Below the pieces are notes generated by a model. The model saw only the letters and a program-made list of their open reading frames with translations. It made no database searches and was not told the origin of the DNA. From positions 1 to 63,336 of the forward strand of contig NZ_JAMTCD010000023.1 of the NCBI RefSeq assembly GCF_025370255.1: 63,336 nt of DNA, given 5' to 3'. Below are positions 16,632 through 25,905 of the stretch, piece after piece. Numbering within the stretch: position 1 is the first letter of the stretch; every line of letters starts with the position of its first letter. Position numbers and translations under genes: made by a program. Origin of the DNA: Shewanella holmiensis. GTDB taxonomy: Bacteria > Pseudomonadota > Gammaproteobacteria > Enterobacterales > Shewanellaceae.

Positions 16632-18272
16632 ATGACCTCAAATACACCCCGTCAAGCAGATGCATCTGAGCAAAGCTTACTGCGCATTTTTACCGTGCCG
16701 GAAGATGCCAACTCCACTTTAAGCATCATTGAACAAAAGCTTTCGCAAGATCTAGCGGGTTTTTTAGGTAACAGTATTGCCGCATTAGAAAAACCATTAT
16801 CTGAAATCGAAACAGATTTTAAAGCATTTGAAATTCCTGCAGCACCGCGTTTTGTCTCTGATTACACAGATGAGATCATGCAAAATTTAGTGGCTCACTC
16901 AGTGCATACATCAGCGCCAAGCTTTATAGGCCATATGACATCAGCACTGCCCTACTTTGTGTTGCCGTTGTCAAAAATGATGGTTGGCCTCAATCAAAAT
17001 TTAGTCAAAATAGAAACATCAAAAGCCTTTACCCCGCTAGAGCGCCAGGTTTTAGGCATGATGCATCATTTAACCTATGGCCAAAATGATCATTTCTATC
17101 AGCAATGGATGCACAGTGCTAATCACTCATTAGGGGCTTTTTGTTCGGGTGGGACAGTAGCAAACATCACTGCGTTATGGATAGCTCGTAACCGTGTACT
17201 GCAAGCCGATGGCGACTTTAAAGGCGTTGGGCGTGAAGGAATGCTTAAAGCCCTACGTCATTATGGCTATGATGATTTAGCCATTTTAGTGTCTGAACGA
17301 GGTCACTACTCGTTAGGGAAAGCCGCGGATTTACTCAGCATTGGTCGAGATAATATCGTGAGTATTCCAACTGATGAAAACAATAAAGTCGATGTGAATG
17401 CCATGCGTGATGCCGCGTTAGCGCTGCAACAACAAAATATAAAAGTGATGGCAATTGTTGGCGTAGCAGGTACAACAGAAACCGGTAGTGTTGACCCGCT
17501 GTGTGAATTAGCTGCACTGGCCGCCGAACTTGATTGCCATTTTCATGTTGATGCCGCTTGGGGCGGAGCGAGTTTATTATCAAACAAGTACCGTCATTTA
17601 CTTAAGGGGATTGAATTAGCCGACTCGGTGACTATCGACGCCCATAAGCAAATGTATGTCCCTATGGGCGCTGGCATGGTGTTGTTTAAAGATCCCGAGT
17701 TAGCCCACACCATAGCGCACCATGCGGAATATATTTTACGTGTCGGCTCAAAAGATTTAGGCAGTCAAACCCTCGAAGGTTCACGTCCTGGCATGGCGAT
17801 GCTTGTACATGCTTGCCTGCAAATAATTGGTCGTGAAGGTTATGAAATTTTGATTAATAACAGCTTAGAAAAAGCGCGTTATTTTGCTCAGCTCATTGAA
17901 CAGCATTCAGAGTTTGAATTAGTCACTCAGCCAGAACTGTGCTTACTGACATATCGGTATGTCCCTCAGTCCGTACAGTTAAAGCTGACAAAAGCGATTG
18001 CTGACAACAACTTTGTAATGGTTGCCAGAATTAATGCGCTTTTAGACGGTTTAACGCAATTCATTCAAAAGCATCAGCGCGAGCAAGGTAAATCATTCGT
18101 ATCACGAACTCGTATTCGTCCTGCAAGGTATCAAAGACAGCACACAACCGTGTTTAGAGTCGTACTCGCCAATCCATTAACTAGCCATGAAATTTTGGCT
18201 GACGTGCTAACCGAGCAAACCCAAATAGCCCAATTAGATAATGAGTTTTATCCGCAGTTATTAGCGCTATAG
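16632..18272 (+). CDS. panP: PanP, pyridoxal-phosphate-dependent aspartate 1-decarboxylase
   Basis: 546-residue group II PLP decarboxylase. PanP makes beta-alanine from aspartate for pantothenate and CoA synthesis and replaces PanD in Vibrio and Shewanella relatives. FCSGGTVANITALWIARN binds the cofactor phosphate; HVDAAWGGASL precedes the Schiff-base lysine in DAHKQMYVPMG. Length fits the PanP family (about 540-550) better than shorter glutamate decarboxylases. It stands alone with terminators on both sides. A glutamate or tyrosine decarboxylase is a less likely alternative. Confidence 0.88.
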   Translation: MTSNTPRQADASEQSLLRIFTVPEDANSTLSIIEQKLSQDLAGFLGNSIAALEKPLSEIETDFKAFEIPAAPRFVSDYTDEIMQNLVAHSVHTSAPSFIGHMTSALPYFVLPLSKMMVGLNQNLVKIETSKAFTPLERQVLGMMHHLTYGQNDHFYQQWMHSANHSLGAFCSGGTVANITALWIARNRVLQADGDFKGVGREGMLKALRHYGYDDLAILVSERGHYSLGKAADLLSIGRDNIVSIPTDENNKVDVNAMRDAALALQQQNIKVMAIVGVAGTTETGSVDPLCELAALAAELDCHFHVDAAWGGASLLSNKYRHLLKGIELADSVTIDAHKQMYVPMGAGMVLFKDPELAHTIAHHAEYILRVGSKDLGSQTLEGSRPGMAMLVHACLQIIGREGYEILINNSLEKARYFAQLIEQHSEFELVTQPELCLLTYRYVPQSVQLKLTKAIADNNFVMVARINALLDGLTQFIQKHQREQGKSFVSRTRIRPARYQRQHTTVFRVVLANPLTSHEILADVLTEQTQIAQLDNEFYPQLLAL

Positions 18273-18290
18273 TTTTTTGTTGCAAACTAA

Positions 18291-18320
18291 AAGCCTCAAC
18301 AGTTTGTTGAGGCTTTTTTT
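18291..18320 (+). terminator. Terminator of panP
   Basis: AAGCCTCAACA and TGTTGAGGCTT arms with a GTT loop, followed by seven Ts. Confidence 0.9.
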
Positions 18321-18433
18321 ATAAAAATAACCTGTACTAATAATGAATTGCTCGCCTGATTTATCAAGCGTGAGGCATTTTGCGTTTTCAAGAATCTACA
18401 TTAAGCATAAAGCCATAAGAATATTGCAGACAT

Positions 18434-18465
18434 AAAAAAGCCCCGACGCAATGTCGAGGCTTGTT
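18434..18465 (-). terminator. Terminator of the tRNA-Gly-Cys-Leu transcript
   Basis: On the minus strand AAGCCTCGAC-ATTGC-GTCGGGGCTT followed by TTTTT, about 45 bases downstream of tRNA-Leu. Confidence 0.85.
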
Positions 18466-18511
18466 TATCCATTACTCAGTTTCGATATAAATATCAATGT
18501 GAGTCTAATAA

Positions 18512-18597
18512 TGGTACCCGAGGCCAGACTTGAACTGGCACGCTTATTCAGCGAGGGATTTTAAATCCCTTGTGTCTACCGATTCCACCACTCGGGC
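18512..18597 (-). tRNA. tRNA-Leu (anticodon UAA)
   Basis: 86-base type II tRNA with 3' CCA encoded. Acceptor arms GCCCGAG/CTCGGGT, anticodon loop in GGGATTTAAAATCCC giving UAA, long variable arm CTCGCTGAATAAGCG, and T-arm with GTTCAAGTC. Last of three clustered tRNAs, matching the E. coli glyW-cysT-leuZ order. Confidence 0.96.
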
Positions 18598-18647
18598 AAA
18601 GTGTTGTTTTAACCGCTTTAACATCAAAGCCATTAAACGCAATTTAG

Positions 18648-18721
18648 TGGAGGCGCGACCCGGAGTCGAACCGAGGTCGACGGATTTGCAATCCGCAGCA
18701 TAGCCATTCTGCCATCGCGCC
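18648..18721 (-). tRNA. tRNA-Cys (anticodon GCA)
   Basis: 74-base cloverleaf with acceptor GGCGCGA/TCGCGCC, anticodon stem-loop GCGGATTGCAAATCCGT giving GCA, T-loop GTTCGACTC, CCA encoded. Confidence 0.96.
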
Positions 18722-18739
18722 ACAATGTAAATAAGGATT

Positions 18740-18815
18740 TGGAGCGACATATCGGGTTCGAACCGATGACCTATACCTTGGCAAGGTATCGCTCTACCAA
18801 CTGAGCTAATGTCGC
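18740..18815 (-). tRNA. tRNA-Gly (anticodon GCC)
   Basis: 76-base cloverleaf with acceptor GCGACAT/ATGTCGC, anticodon stem-loop TACCTTGCCAAGGTA giving GCC, T-loop GTTCGAACC, CCA encoded. First tRNA downstream of pgsA. Confidence 0.96.
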
Positions 18816-18973
18816 GTAAATCTGATTAACTCGCTTTAAGCATCAAGGCTGTCTGGCTGTTAGTCTCTTGTCTACGGGGGTGCATTTTACCGATTTCATC
18901 CCCCGTGTCAATTGCTGTTTTTATTAAAACTTATCGTTTGCGCACTTAATAATCTTATTGAAGTATTTATGTG

Positions 18974-19522
18974 CTATTCAGCGGTTAAATCTTTCCAAGC
19001 CGCTGAAATGTAACTTATCATCGACCAAAAAGTCAGCAAAGCTGCCACATAGAACAATACATAAGCCACATTGGTTAAGAATGGCGTGGGTTGCCAAATT
19101 AAGCCGACAATAGCAACCATTTGAGCGGCGGTTTTATATTTGCCAATCCACGACACGGCAACCACACCGCGTTTGCCTATTTCAGCCATCCATTCTCGCA
19201 ATGCAGAAATCACAATTTCGCGACCAATCATAAAGAGTGCGGCTAAGGTTAAATAAATATTATCATTCTGCTGAACCAGTAAAACCAACGCAGTAGACAC
19301 CATCACTTTGTCTGCTACCGGATCTAAAAATGCGCCAAAACGAGTTAATTGGCCAAGCTTTCTTGCAGCGTAACCATCTAATGCATCTGTTACTGCGGCT
19401 AACCAAAATACAAATGCAGCAGCAAAAGGTGCCCAAGTGTAAGGAAGATAAAAGAAAAATATAAATACTGGCAGAAGCACTAAACGAAATAGTGTTAATG
19501 CGATAGGTAAATTAAACGGCAT
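18974..19522 (-). CDS. pgsA: PgsA, CDP-diacylglycerol-glycerol-3-phosphate 3-phosphatidyltransferase
   Basis: 182-residue membrane enzyme that makes phosphatidylglycerol phosphate, the committed step to phosphatidylglycerol and cardiolipin. The CDP-alcohol phosphotransferase motif is clear: DALDGYAARKLGQLTRFGAFLDPVADK (D-G-x2-A-R-x8-G-x3-D-x3-D pattern). Several hydrophobic helices surround it. It lies 44 bases after uvrC and before the tRNA cluster, the order found in E. coli. Confidence 0.95.
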   Translation of the reverse strand: MPFNLPIALTLFRLVLLPVFIFFFYLPYTWAPFAAAFVFWLAAVTDALDGYAARKLGQLTRFGAFLDPVADKVMVSTALVLLVQQNDNIYLTLAALFMIGREIVISALREWMAEIGKRGVVAVSWIGKYKTAAQMVAIVGLIWQPTPFLTNVAYVLFYVAALLTFWSMISYISAAWKDLTAE

Positions 19523-19566
19523 AAATAGACCAATTATTCAAAAGCAGCGCCAATCTTGCCTTAATT

Positions 19567-21399
19567 TTAGCCCCCTCGCAATGAGTCATGGATCGTTTGT
19601 GCCATTTCTAAGCTAATTCCGGGTACTTTTGCCAATTCTGTAACACTGGCATTGTTAACTTCCTGCAGTCCACCTAAATGTTGCAACAAAGCTTTACGTC
19701 TTTTAGGCCCAACACCAGCAATCGATTCTAAAGTTGAGGTATTGCGTGTTTTTTGACGTTTATTACGATGACCAGTAATAGCAAAACGATGGGACTCGTC
19801 TCGAATATGCAGAATTAAGTGAAATGCTGGTGAGTCACTGGCGATATCAATGGTTTCTTCTGAGCCGCCAATCACAAACGTTTCAAGACCCGCTTTACGT
19901 CCTTCACCTTTTGTCACTCCGACAAGCAGCGGCGGCTTCATTAAATGGGCACACTTTTCATCAACAATGCTCTGGGCAATGCGTAACTGGCCTAATCCAC
20001 CATCAATAAACACAATATCTGGCACTTTGCCGCTGTCATCAATCTTATCAAATCGACGATTTATCGCCTGCTCCATTGCGGCATAGTCATCTCCGCCTGT
20101 GATACCAGTAATATTGTAACGACGATAGTCCGCTTTATGTGGACCTTCACGATTAAAGACCACACAAGAAGCAACTGTGCTTTCTCCCATGGTATGACTA
20201 ATATCAAAACACTCCATACGTTTAATCAAAAAAGATAACTCGAGTGCTTCTTCTAACAAACTAAAACGTTGCTCAATAGTATTTTTGTGCGACAGCTTAG
20301 TGACAACCGCATTGGTCGCATTTGTTAGGGCTAAACGTAAAAAACTGGCCCGCTCACCACGCACTTGAGTTTTGATGGAAAACTTTTTTTGCAGCGCTTG
20401 CTCTATCGACGCCGCCGTAATGTCCATTCCCTCAAAGTCATGGCTCAGAATAACTTCTTTAGGAATGGTGCGCTGTACATCTTCATTTAAATAAAACTGC
20501 CCCAAAAACGATGATAAGACTTCATCAAGCTCAGTTGCCACCGGCACGCTTGGGTAATAACTACGACTACCAAAAATTTTGCCATCACGAATAAACAACA
20601 AATGAAAACACGCGATACCAGAGGCAAAGTGAACACCTATCACATCCATATCGCCTTTTGCGTTAGACACCTCTTGTTGCTCGCTAACTTTACGTAATGC
20701 ACTAATTTGGTCGCGATATTGTGCTGCCTGCTCATAGGCCATATTAATGGCTGCTTGCTCCATTTTATCCACTAAGGTAGTAATAACCTGTTGATCTTTA
20801 CCCCTTAAAAATAGCGTGGCTAATTTAACTTGTTCTTGATAATCCTCATCAGACACTATCCCAACACAGGGAGCGCTGCAGCGTGATAATTGATATTGTA
20901 AACAAGGGCGAGAGCGAGATTTATAATACACATCATCGCATTGTCGAATCGGAAATAATTTTTGCATCAAATTCAAACTTTCACGCACAGCACCGCCATT
21001 GGGATAAGGGCCAAAATAATGGCCTTTTTCACGTTTAGTGCCGCGATGATATGCTAATCGAGGATGCTGGTGTTGACTTAATAATATGTAGGGATATGAC
21101 TTATCATCACGCAGCAATACATTGTATTTAGGCATGTATTGCTTGATATAGTCATTTTCAAGGATAAGCGCATCGGTTTCACTGTGGGTGACGGTAACAT
21201 CGATATGATGAATATTGCTGACCAGCGCTTGAGTTTTTACATTAGGCAAGTTTGAACGAAAATAGGACGTTAAACGTTTTTTAAGATCTTTTGCTTTGCC
21301 CACATAAATCACTTCATCTTGTTTATCATACATACGATAAACACCTGGTGATGAAGTGACTGTTTTTAGAAATGATTTGGATTGAAACGTTTCAGTCAT
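19567..21399 (-). CDS. uvrC: UvrC, excinuclease ABC subunit C
   Basis: 610-residue nuclease that makes both incisions of nucleotide excision repair with UvrAB. The N-terminal GIY-YIG domain ([25 protein letters not shown]) makes the 3' cut. A UVR motif lies near residues 200-240. The RNase H-like domain ([26 protein letters not shown]) makes the 5' cut, and a helix-hairpin-helix pair ([19 protein letters not shown]) ends it. Length is normal. It sits between uvrY and pgsA in the classical order. Confidence 0.97.
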   Translation of the reverse strand: MTETFQSKSFLKTVTSSPGVYRMYDKQDEVIYVGKAKDLKKRLTSYFRSNLPNVKTQALVSNIHHIDVTVTHSETDALILENDYIKQYMPKYNVLLRDDKSYPYILLSQHQHPRLAYHRGTKREKGHYFGPYPNGGAVRESLNLMQKLFPIRQCDDVYYKSRSRPCLQYQLSRCSAPCVGIVSDEDYQEQVKLATLFLRGKDQQVITTLVDKMEQAAINMAYEQAAQYRDQISALRKVSEQQEVSNAKGDMDVIGVHFASGIACFHLLFIRDGKIFGSRSYYPSVPVATELDEVLSSFLGQFYLNEDVQRTIPKEVILSHDFEGMDITAASIEQALQKKFSIKTQVRGERASFLRLALTNATNAVVTKLSHKNTIEQRFSLLEEALELSFLIKRMECFDISHTMGESTVASCVVFNREGPHKADYRRYNITGITGGDDYAAMEQAINRRFDKIDDSGKVPDIVFIDGGLGQLRIAQSIVDEKCAHLMKPPLLVGVTKGEGRKAGLETFVIGGSEETIDIASDSPAFHLILHIRDESHRFAITGHRNKRQKTRNTSTLESIAGVGPKRRKALLQHLGGLQEVNNASVTELAKVPGISLEMAQTIHDSLRGG

Positions 21400-21471
21400 A
21401 ATGAATTACAGTGTGAAAAATACACTTAAACCAACATTGCCGTAGTTCAATGACTATAAGGCAAATGTTAA

Positions 21472-22116
21472 TTAGAACGAACCAGTGTCGAGCATTTTGT
21501 ATCGAATCGCTAAACGAGTTAACTCCACATCGCCATTAATACCTAATTTGGCAAATAAACGGTAACGGTAACTATTGACAGTTTTCGGGCTTAAATTCAG
21601 CTTATCTGAAATATCATTCACCTTTTCACCATTGGTGATCATCATCATGATTTGCAATTCGCGTTCAGACAAACTGGTAAAGGGGTTTTCGTCACTATTA
21701 GTAAACTGACTGAGCGCCATTTGCTGAGCTATTTCAGGAGAGAGGTAACGTTGCCCGCGTGAAACCTGACTAATGGCCCGGATAACTTCTGGTGAAGTTG
21801 ACCCTTTAGTTAAGTAGCCTGAAGCACCTGCTTGCATTACTTTGGTTGGAAATGGGTCTTCAGTTTGTACGGTTAGCACAATGATTTTTGCATCGGGTTG
21901 ATAGCGTAAAATCTTACGGGTGGCTTCTAACCCCCCCATACCAGGCATGTTCATGTCCATTAAAATCACATCAGCTTCATTGTGACGAGACCACTGTACC
22001 GCGGTTTCACCATCGTGAGCTTCACCAACGACTTTAATACCACGCTCATCTTCTAACAGGCGACGGATCCCAGTGCGAACTAATTCATGATCATCTACTA
22101 AATATACTGAAATCAA
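21472..22116 (-). CDS. uvrY: UvrY/GacA/VarA response regulator
   Basis: Two-component regulator of the BarA-UvrY (GacS-GacA) system, which drives small RNAs that titrate CsrA. Receiver domain with DDHE near the start and phosphorylated D54 in LMDMNMPGMGG; LuxR-type helix-turn-helix at the C-terminus (LSERELQIMMMITNG, LNLSPKTVNSYRYRLFAKL). I place the start at the TTG at 22116, giving 214 residues beginning ISVYLVDDHELVRTGI as in the family. An ATG 27 bases upstream would add nine unconserved residues. Next to uvrC as in E. coli. Confidence 0.93.
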   Translation of the reverse strand: MISVYLVDDHELVRTGIRRLLEDERGIKVVGEAHDGETAVQWSRHNEADVILMDMNMPGMGGLEATRKILRYQPDAKIIVLTVQTEDPFPTKVMQAGASGYLTKGSTSPEVIRAISQVSRGQRYLSPEIAQQMALSQFTNSDENPFTSLSERELQIMMMITNGEKVNDISDKLNLSPKTVNSYRYRLFAKLGINGDVELTRLAIRYKMLDTGSF

Positions 22117-22313
22117 CTTCAACCACCCTTTATTATTAGCCATTCATCCTGAATAAGTAGGCATTTTTTTATTTCTAAATCATCAACATAAAAAACACAT
22201 TGTGCTTTTGCTATGTCTAAATAGCAAATTTATCACTAATCGTTTCACTCACACAAGCAAGACTGTCTAGATAGTGGAAATAAAAAGCGTGCTTTCCTGG
22301 AAACTGAATGACA

Positions 22314-22733
22314 TCACTCGCCGTTTAACGTCACAATAATAGTGCGGTCGAAGGCATCATCGCGATGTTCACACAAATAAATCCCCTGCCAAGTGCCCAT
22401 GTTAAGACGACCATGACTGATTGGTATGGTTAATTCGGCCCCTATTAATGTCGACTTTAGGTGTGCAGGCATATCATCTGGGCCCTCATAGGTATGCTGA
22501 TAATAAGGGGCATTTTCAGGCACTATGACATTGAAATGCCGTTCAAAATCTCCTCTTACCGTGGGATCTGCATTTTCATTCAAGGTTATAGAGGCCGATG
22601 TATGCTGAATAAAAAAGTGCGCCAAACCAACCTCAAGCGTTTTCAATTCAGGTAGCTGTTGCAACAACTCTTTATCAATAAGGTGAAAACCTCGTTTTTT
22701 AGCGGATAGTTGAATGCGCTTTTGAAACCACAT
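22314..22733 (-). CDS. yjbQ: YjbQ family (UPF0047) protein, secondary thiamine-phosphate synthase
   Basis: 139 residues. FFIQHTSASITLNENADPTVRGD and GTWQGIYLCEHRD carry the conserved His, Glu and Asp residues of the YjbQ fold. E. coli YjbQ shows weak thiamine-phosphate synthase activity in vitro, but its true role is unsettled. GGTGAG lies about 7 bases before the ATG. It is transcribed away from the binding-protein gene. Confidence 0.9.
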   Translation of the reverse strand: MWFQKRIQLSAKKRGFHLIDKELLQQLPELKTLEVGLAHFFIQHTSASITLNENADPTVRGDFERHFNVIVPENAPYYQHTYEGPDDMPAHLKSTLIGAELTIPISHGRLNMGTWQGIYLCEHRDDAFDRTIIVTLNGE

Positions 22734-22911
22734 ATTTTTCTCACCAAGAATATTCAGTTCAATAATAACAATATTATCTAGCAGGATTTTCTGGGTATCA
22801 ACATCATCTATTAATACAGAATGATTTTGAGCTGCAATTTACAGTACTTATGCGGCAACCTTTATGCTACATTTTTAACACATGAATACTAATTAACCGA
22901 AATCGACATTT

Positions 22912-23682
22912 ATGAAGCATCTGTTTTTATGTTTACTTTTTTTTATCTCTTTTGCTGTCAATGCTCAGTCAAATAAGCCTATTGTAAAAGTAGCAGGATA
23001 CCCTTTTTCGCCCTACATCACTGAATCCATTGATGGACGTTATACAGGTTTATCTGTCGATCTCGTTAACGCCCTCAACGGTATTCAATCGCAAGTTCAA
23101 TTTGAATTCGTAGCAACAAGCATTGCTAATCGTTATAAAGCTTATGCAATGAATCGGTTTGACATGATGTTGTTTGAGAGCCCTGTGTGGGGGTGGGACA
23201 AGATAGAACATGAGTTTGTGCCATTAGATATTCACGATGGTGAATTATTTATTTCATTAAAAGATAACGCACTTGATCAAGCTTACTTTCAAAAATTTGA
23301 CGGTAAAACACTCAGTTTAGTAAAAGGATATCACTACAAATTCGCAGATTGGCAAGCTGACCCACAATATTTAAAAGCTCGATTCAACATTCAATTTGTG
23401 AACTCGAATGAAGCATCAATTGTAAGCATATTACGCGGCAGAGCAGAGATAGCACCAGTAACCTGGTCTTATTTAAAATTTTATTTATCACAATATCCTG
23501 AAGTATCACCGCAAATATTAGTGTCAACAAAATGGGACCAAGAATATAATCACGGGATTTTATTGAACCCCAACGCCCCCATTAGCAAGCAGCAACTGTC
23601 CGAATGGGTCAACTTACTAAAAAAACAACAAATATTAACCCGTTTAGCCTCCCATTATGGCTTAGAGATCATTGCAAATTAA
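22912..23682 (+). CDS. Periplasmic solute-binding protein, SBP_bac_3-like
   Basis: 256 residues with a clear signal peptide (MKHLFLCLLFFISFAVNAQS). The mature part follows the type 3 extracellular solute-binding pattern: VKVAGYPFSPYITESIDGRYTGLSVDLVNALN at the start and a C-terminal NPNAPISKQQLSEWVNLLKKQQILTRL. No permease or ATPase gene is adjacent. It may act with a distant transporter or as a sensory binding protein. Ligand unknown. Confidence 0.78.
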   Translation: MKHLFLCLLFFISFAVNAQSNKPIVKVAGYPFSPYITESIDGRYTGLSVDLVNALNGIQSQVQFEFVATSIANRYKAYAMNRFDMMLFESPVWGWDKIEHEFVPLDIHDGELFISLKDNALDQAYFQKFDGKTLSLVKGYHYKFADWQADPQYLKARFNIQFVNSNEASIVSILRGRAEIAPVTWSYLKFYLSQYPEVSPQILVSTKWDQEYNHGILLNPNAPISKQQLSEWVNLLKKQQILTRLASHYGLEIIAN

Positions 23683-23807
23683 GCGATTGCACTCTTAACT
23701 CGAGTTGTGGTTAACAACTACCAATAAAATTTAGCTTATTGATGGTTAAATGCGAGCTATGATTGAACATTCATTAAATTGGATCGACATTGCTTATTTG
23801 CAAGCAT

Positions 23808-23835
23808 AAAAAAACGCACTGACAAGTGCGCTTTT
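23808..23835 (-). terminator. Terminator of the 134-codon secreted protein gene
   Basis: On the minus strand CGCACT-TGTC-AGTGCG followed by seven Ts, about 20 bases past the stop. Confidence 0.8.
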
Positions 23836-23855
23836 CATGCAAAACATGACAGCAA

Positions 23856-24260
23856 TTACATGGTAACCATTGCCCAATAATCAAGGCGTTTTTGAGGTTC
23901 ATAAACAACTGTTTTACATAAATCTTTATACTGTCCCATTAAAGACCCCAAATTCGTCGACCCACCTAACTTGGCTTTTTGCTTATCTTTTTCTGCCGCA
24001 ATATCGGTGGTGACTTGCGCTGCTGGGCGATATTTTTCGGCTAACGTTGCCGCGTCGACTGCAGACACTTTTAAACGCTCGCCAACGGCTTGCATTTGAG
24101 GCGCATTCATCGCGCCAATGGCTTCTGATGCAATTTGATAATATGCAGCGCACTGGATAACTTCATCTGTGAAGGCTTTTTCTGCAGCGTCTTGAGCATT
24201 AACACCTTGGCTTAAACACACTAATGAAGCCGCTAAAATCCACTTTTTATTTATACTCAT
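23856..24260 (-). CDS. Small exported protein, unknown function
   Basis: 134 residues. Signal peptide INKKWILAASLVCLSQGVNAQ with a likely AxA-type cleavage near residue 22. The mature part is alanine-rich and helical (AAEKAFTDEVIQCAAYYQIASEAIGAM) with two cysteines far apart (CAAYY and DLCKTVV) that could form a disulfide in the periplasm. I do not recognise the family. It is a single-gene unit. Confidence 0.65.
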   Translation of the reverse strand: MSINKKWILAASLVCLSQGVNAQDAAEKAFTDEVIQCAAYYQIASEAIGAMNAPQMQAVGERLKVSAVDAATLAEKYRPAAQVTTDIAAEKDKQKAKLGGSTNLGSLMGQYKDLCKTVVYEPQKRLDYWAMVTM

Positions 24261-24685
24261 TCCCAGTCCTATTTAGTGTATTACATTAAAATTCAATATG
24301 ATGACTAGCCTGTTGATCTTTACAGATTGCATTTTGTTGGCGATAAAAACGCTTTAATTGAGGCAAACACATAAATGTCTAATCATCCAAACAAAAGCCA
24401 TTCAACAAAGAAAAAACGTTTTTTGCCGAACCCTTCGGGCAGCGTTTGTGGGGCATTTGTCATGCATTATCGACTTCTAATGTAGAATAACTACACCACA
24501 AAGTCCCTACCTTGTACATATGACCAACAATTCGCTGTAAAAATAAGCATAAAAATCAACAGACCGTAGACTAAAACACATAATTAATCACAAAACTTAC
24601 ATTACCTTAATCGAATTTAGCACTAATGAAAATATAAAAAACGCCACAAAGATGTGGCGTTGAATTAGCGGTATTTTAAAGAATA
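24261..24685. other. Intergenic stretch without a gene
   Basis: About 425 AT-rich bases. It holds the promoter of the upstream secreted-protein gene and the oxygenase terminator at 24636-24661. A small hairpin (CCGAA-CCC-TTCGG) occurs near 24428. Nothing else stands out. Confidence 0.5.
24636..24661 (-). terminator. Terminator of the 2OG oxygenase gene
   Basis: ACGCCACA-AAGA-TGTGGCGT stem (24641-24660) followed on the minus strand by a T run. Confidence 0.85.
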
Positions 24686-25324
24686 CTAAAAACCATGATT
24701 AGCATGACTTACCCTAAACCATCCAGCAATACTGTTACGGGTTCTTAATGTCGGTAATACTTCATGGGGAAAACGTTCACTTAAAAATATTGCTAAGGTA
24801 CCCATTTGAGGCTGCACCGTTTCTAAAGCAACATCATGCTCGTCATAAATCACTAATTGGCCACCATCTTCTGGTTGCCACAATGGATTTAAAAAGAATA
24901 CCGTTGTTAAGATTCTATTCTGGCTGCCTTTTAATGCATCTACATGCTTTTTATAATGCGCACCAGGTTCGTAAACCGCATAATGACTTTCATAGTCAAA
25001 TAACCCCATAAATAGGCGTCGATTAATACCATCTTTTAGTTGTTCCATAATCGATAAGTATTCCCTATCCGTATGGTCTTGTTTATCAAGCCAACTAATT
25101 TTGTCTGAACGAATTTCGGTATTAATTTGTTGATCTATTCCACGGCCAATAGCCGCAGATTTAAAATCAATATCATGCTTAACCTGCATTTTTTCTAGCA
25201 AGGCTAAGCTGACATAATCAGGAATGATATCTGATAAAAGAATGTATCCTTTATCGACTAACGCATCTGCGATCACATCCAGCACTGCTTCACTTACTTG
25301 CGAAACCATACATGCTACATCCAA
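24686..25324 (-). CDS. 2-oxoglutarate/Fe(II)-dependent oxygenase, prolyl-4-hydroxylase-like
   Basis: 212 residues. The iron-binding facial triad is visible: H-x-D in YKKHVDALKGS and the distal His in SERFPHEVLPT. The 2OG-binding Arg follows in RNSIAGWFRV. GGQLVIYDEH gives the typical jelly-roll strand. The family hydroxylates proline or other protein side chains, or small molecules; the substrate here is unknown. No signal peptide. Single-gene unit. Confidence 0.85.
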   Translation of the reverse strand: MDVACMVSQVSEAVLDVIADALVDKGYILLSDIIPDYVSLALLEKMQVKHDIDFKSAAIGRGIDQQINTEIRSDKISWLDKQDHTDREYLSIMEQLKDGINRRLFMGLFDYESHYAVYEPGAHYKKHVDALKGSQNRILTTVFFLNPLWQPEDGGQLVIYDEHDVALETVQPQMGTLAIFLSERFPHEVLPTLRTRNSIAGWFRVSHANHGF

Positions 25325-25905
25325 AGAGACGACGCTTTTTTCTTTACTTTAGGATTCAAAAAGAGGGTTTGAATCTGAATTTCGAGGAGGCGTTGTGTTG
25401 CTAAATTAACAGGAGGAATAGAATTATTCCTCAACCTTCCCAACGAGGTTTGACGCTCAGTCAGTTAGCGAATATTAGTGTAACAACGCACTGATGGCAA
25501 CATAAATTTAGTTATACAAAATCAACAACTTACGACGGCGCCACTGATTTATTATAAAGATGTACTCTGCTTAAGATATTTGCCCATTCATTAATATTAT
25601 CTGAATATATTACTTATTCAGTCGTAAGCTTGTAGTCACAACAGAGGAATTTACGCCTCAATAGCTAGCCGATAACGATTCAATCCAACGCAGTTAACAT
25701 TAAAAATAGCCGCTGAAGATCGATTTATCGACCAGAATTCAGATAATGTAGTTAGATGTCTATCTGGCTAATATCCAAGCATATTACAAAATAAAGCCTT
25801 ATTTGTATTGGCTAAGATCTGCTGCCACTCACTCAACAGCGATCCCCTCTTATGCCAAAAAGAGCAAGAGGAGATCGTTCATGTCAATACGGGTACCCTT
25901 AGTGG
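25325..25905. other. 580-base gap with inverted repeats, no gene seen
   Basis: No convincing reading frame. Two inverted repeats stand out: GAGGAATA-GAAT-TATTCCTC at 25413-25432, and a longer imperfect hairpin near 25839-25879 in which CGATC/GATCG and CCTCTT/AAGAGG pair. AGGAGG phrases occur near 25386 and 25411 without a following gene. A small RNA or an untranslated leader is possible, but no known RNA family is recognised. Confidence 0.4.

Noticed and set aside
25741..25775. MetJ-box-like sequence (TTAGATGTCTATCTGG)
   Set aside because: Only a partial match to one box, no tandem boxes and no methionine gene nearby.
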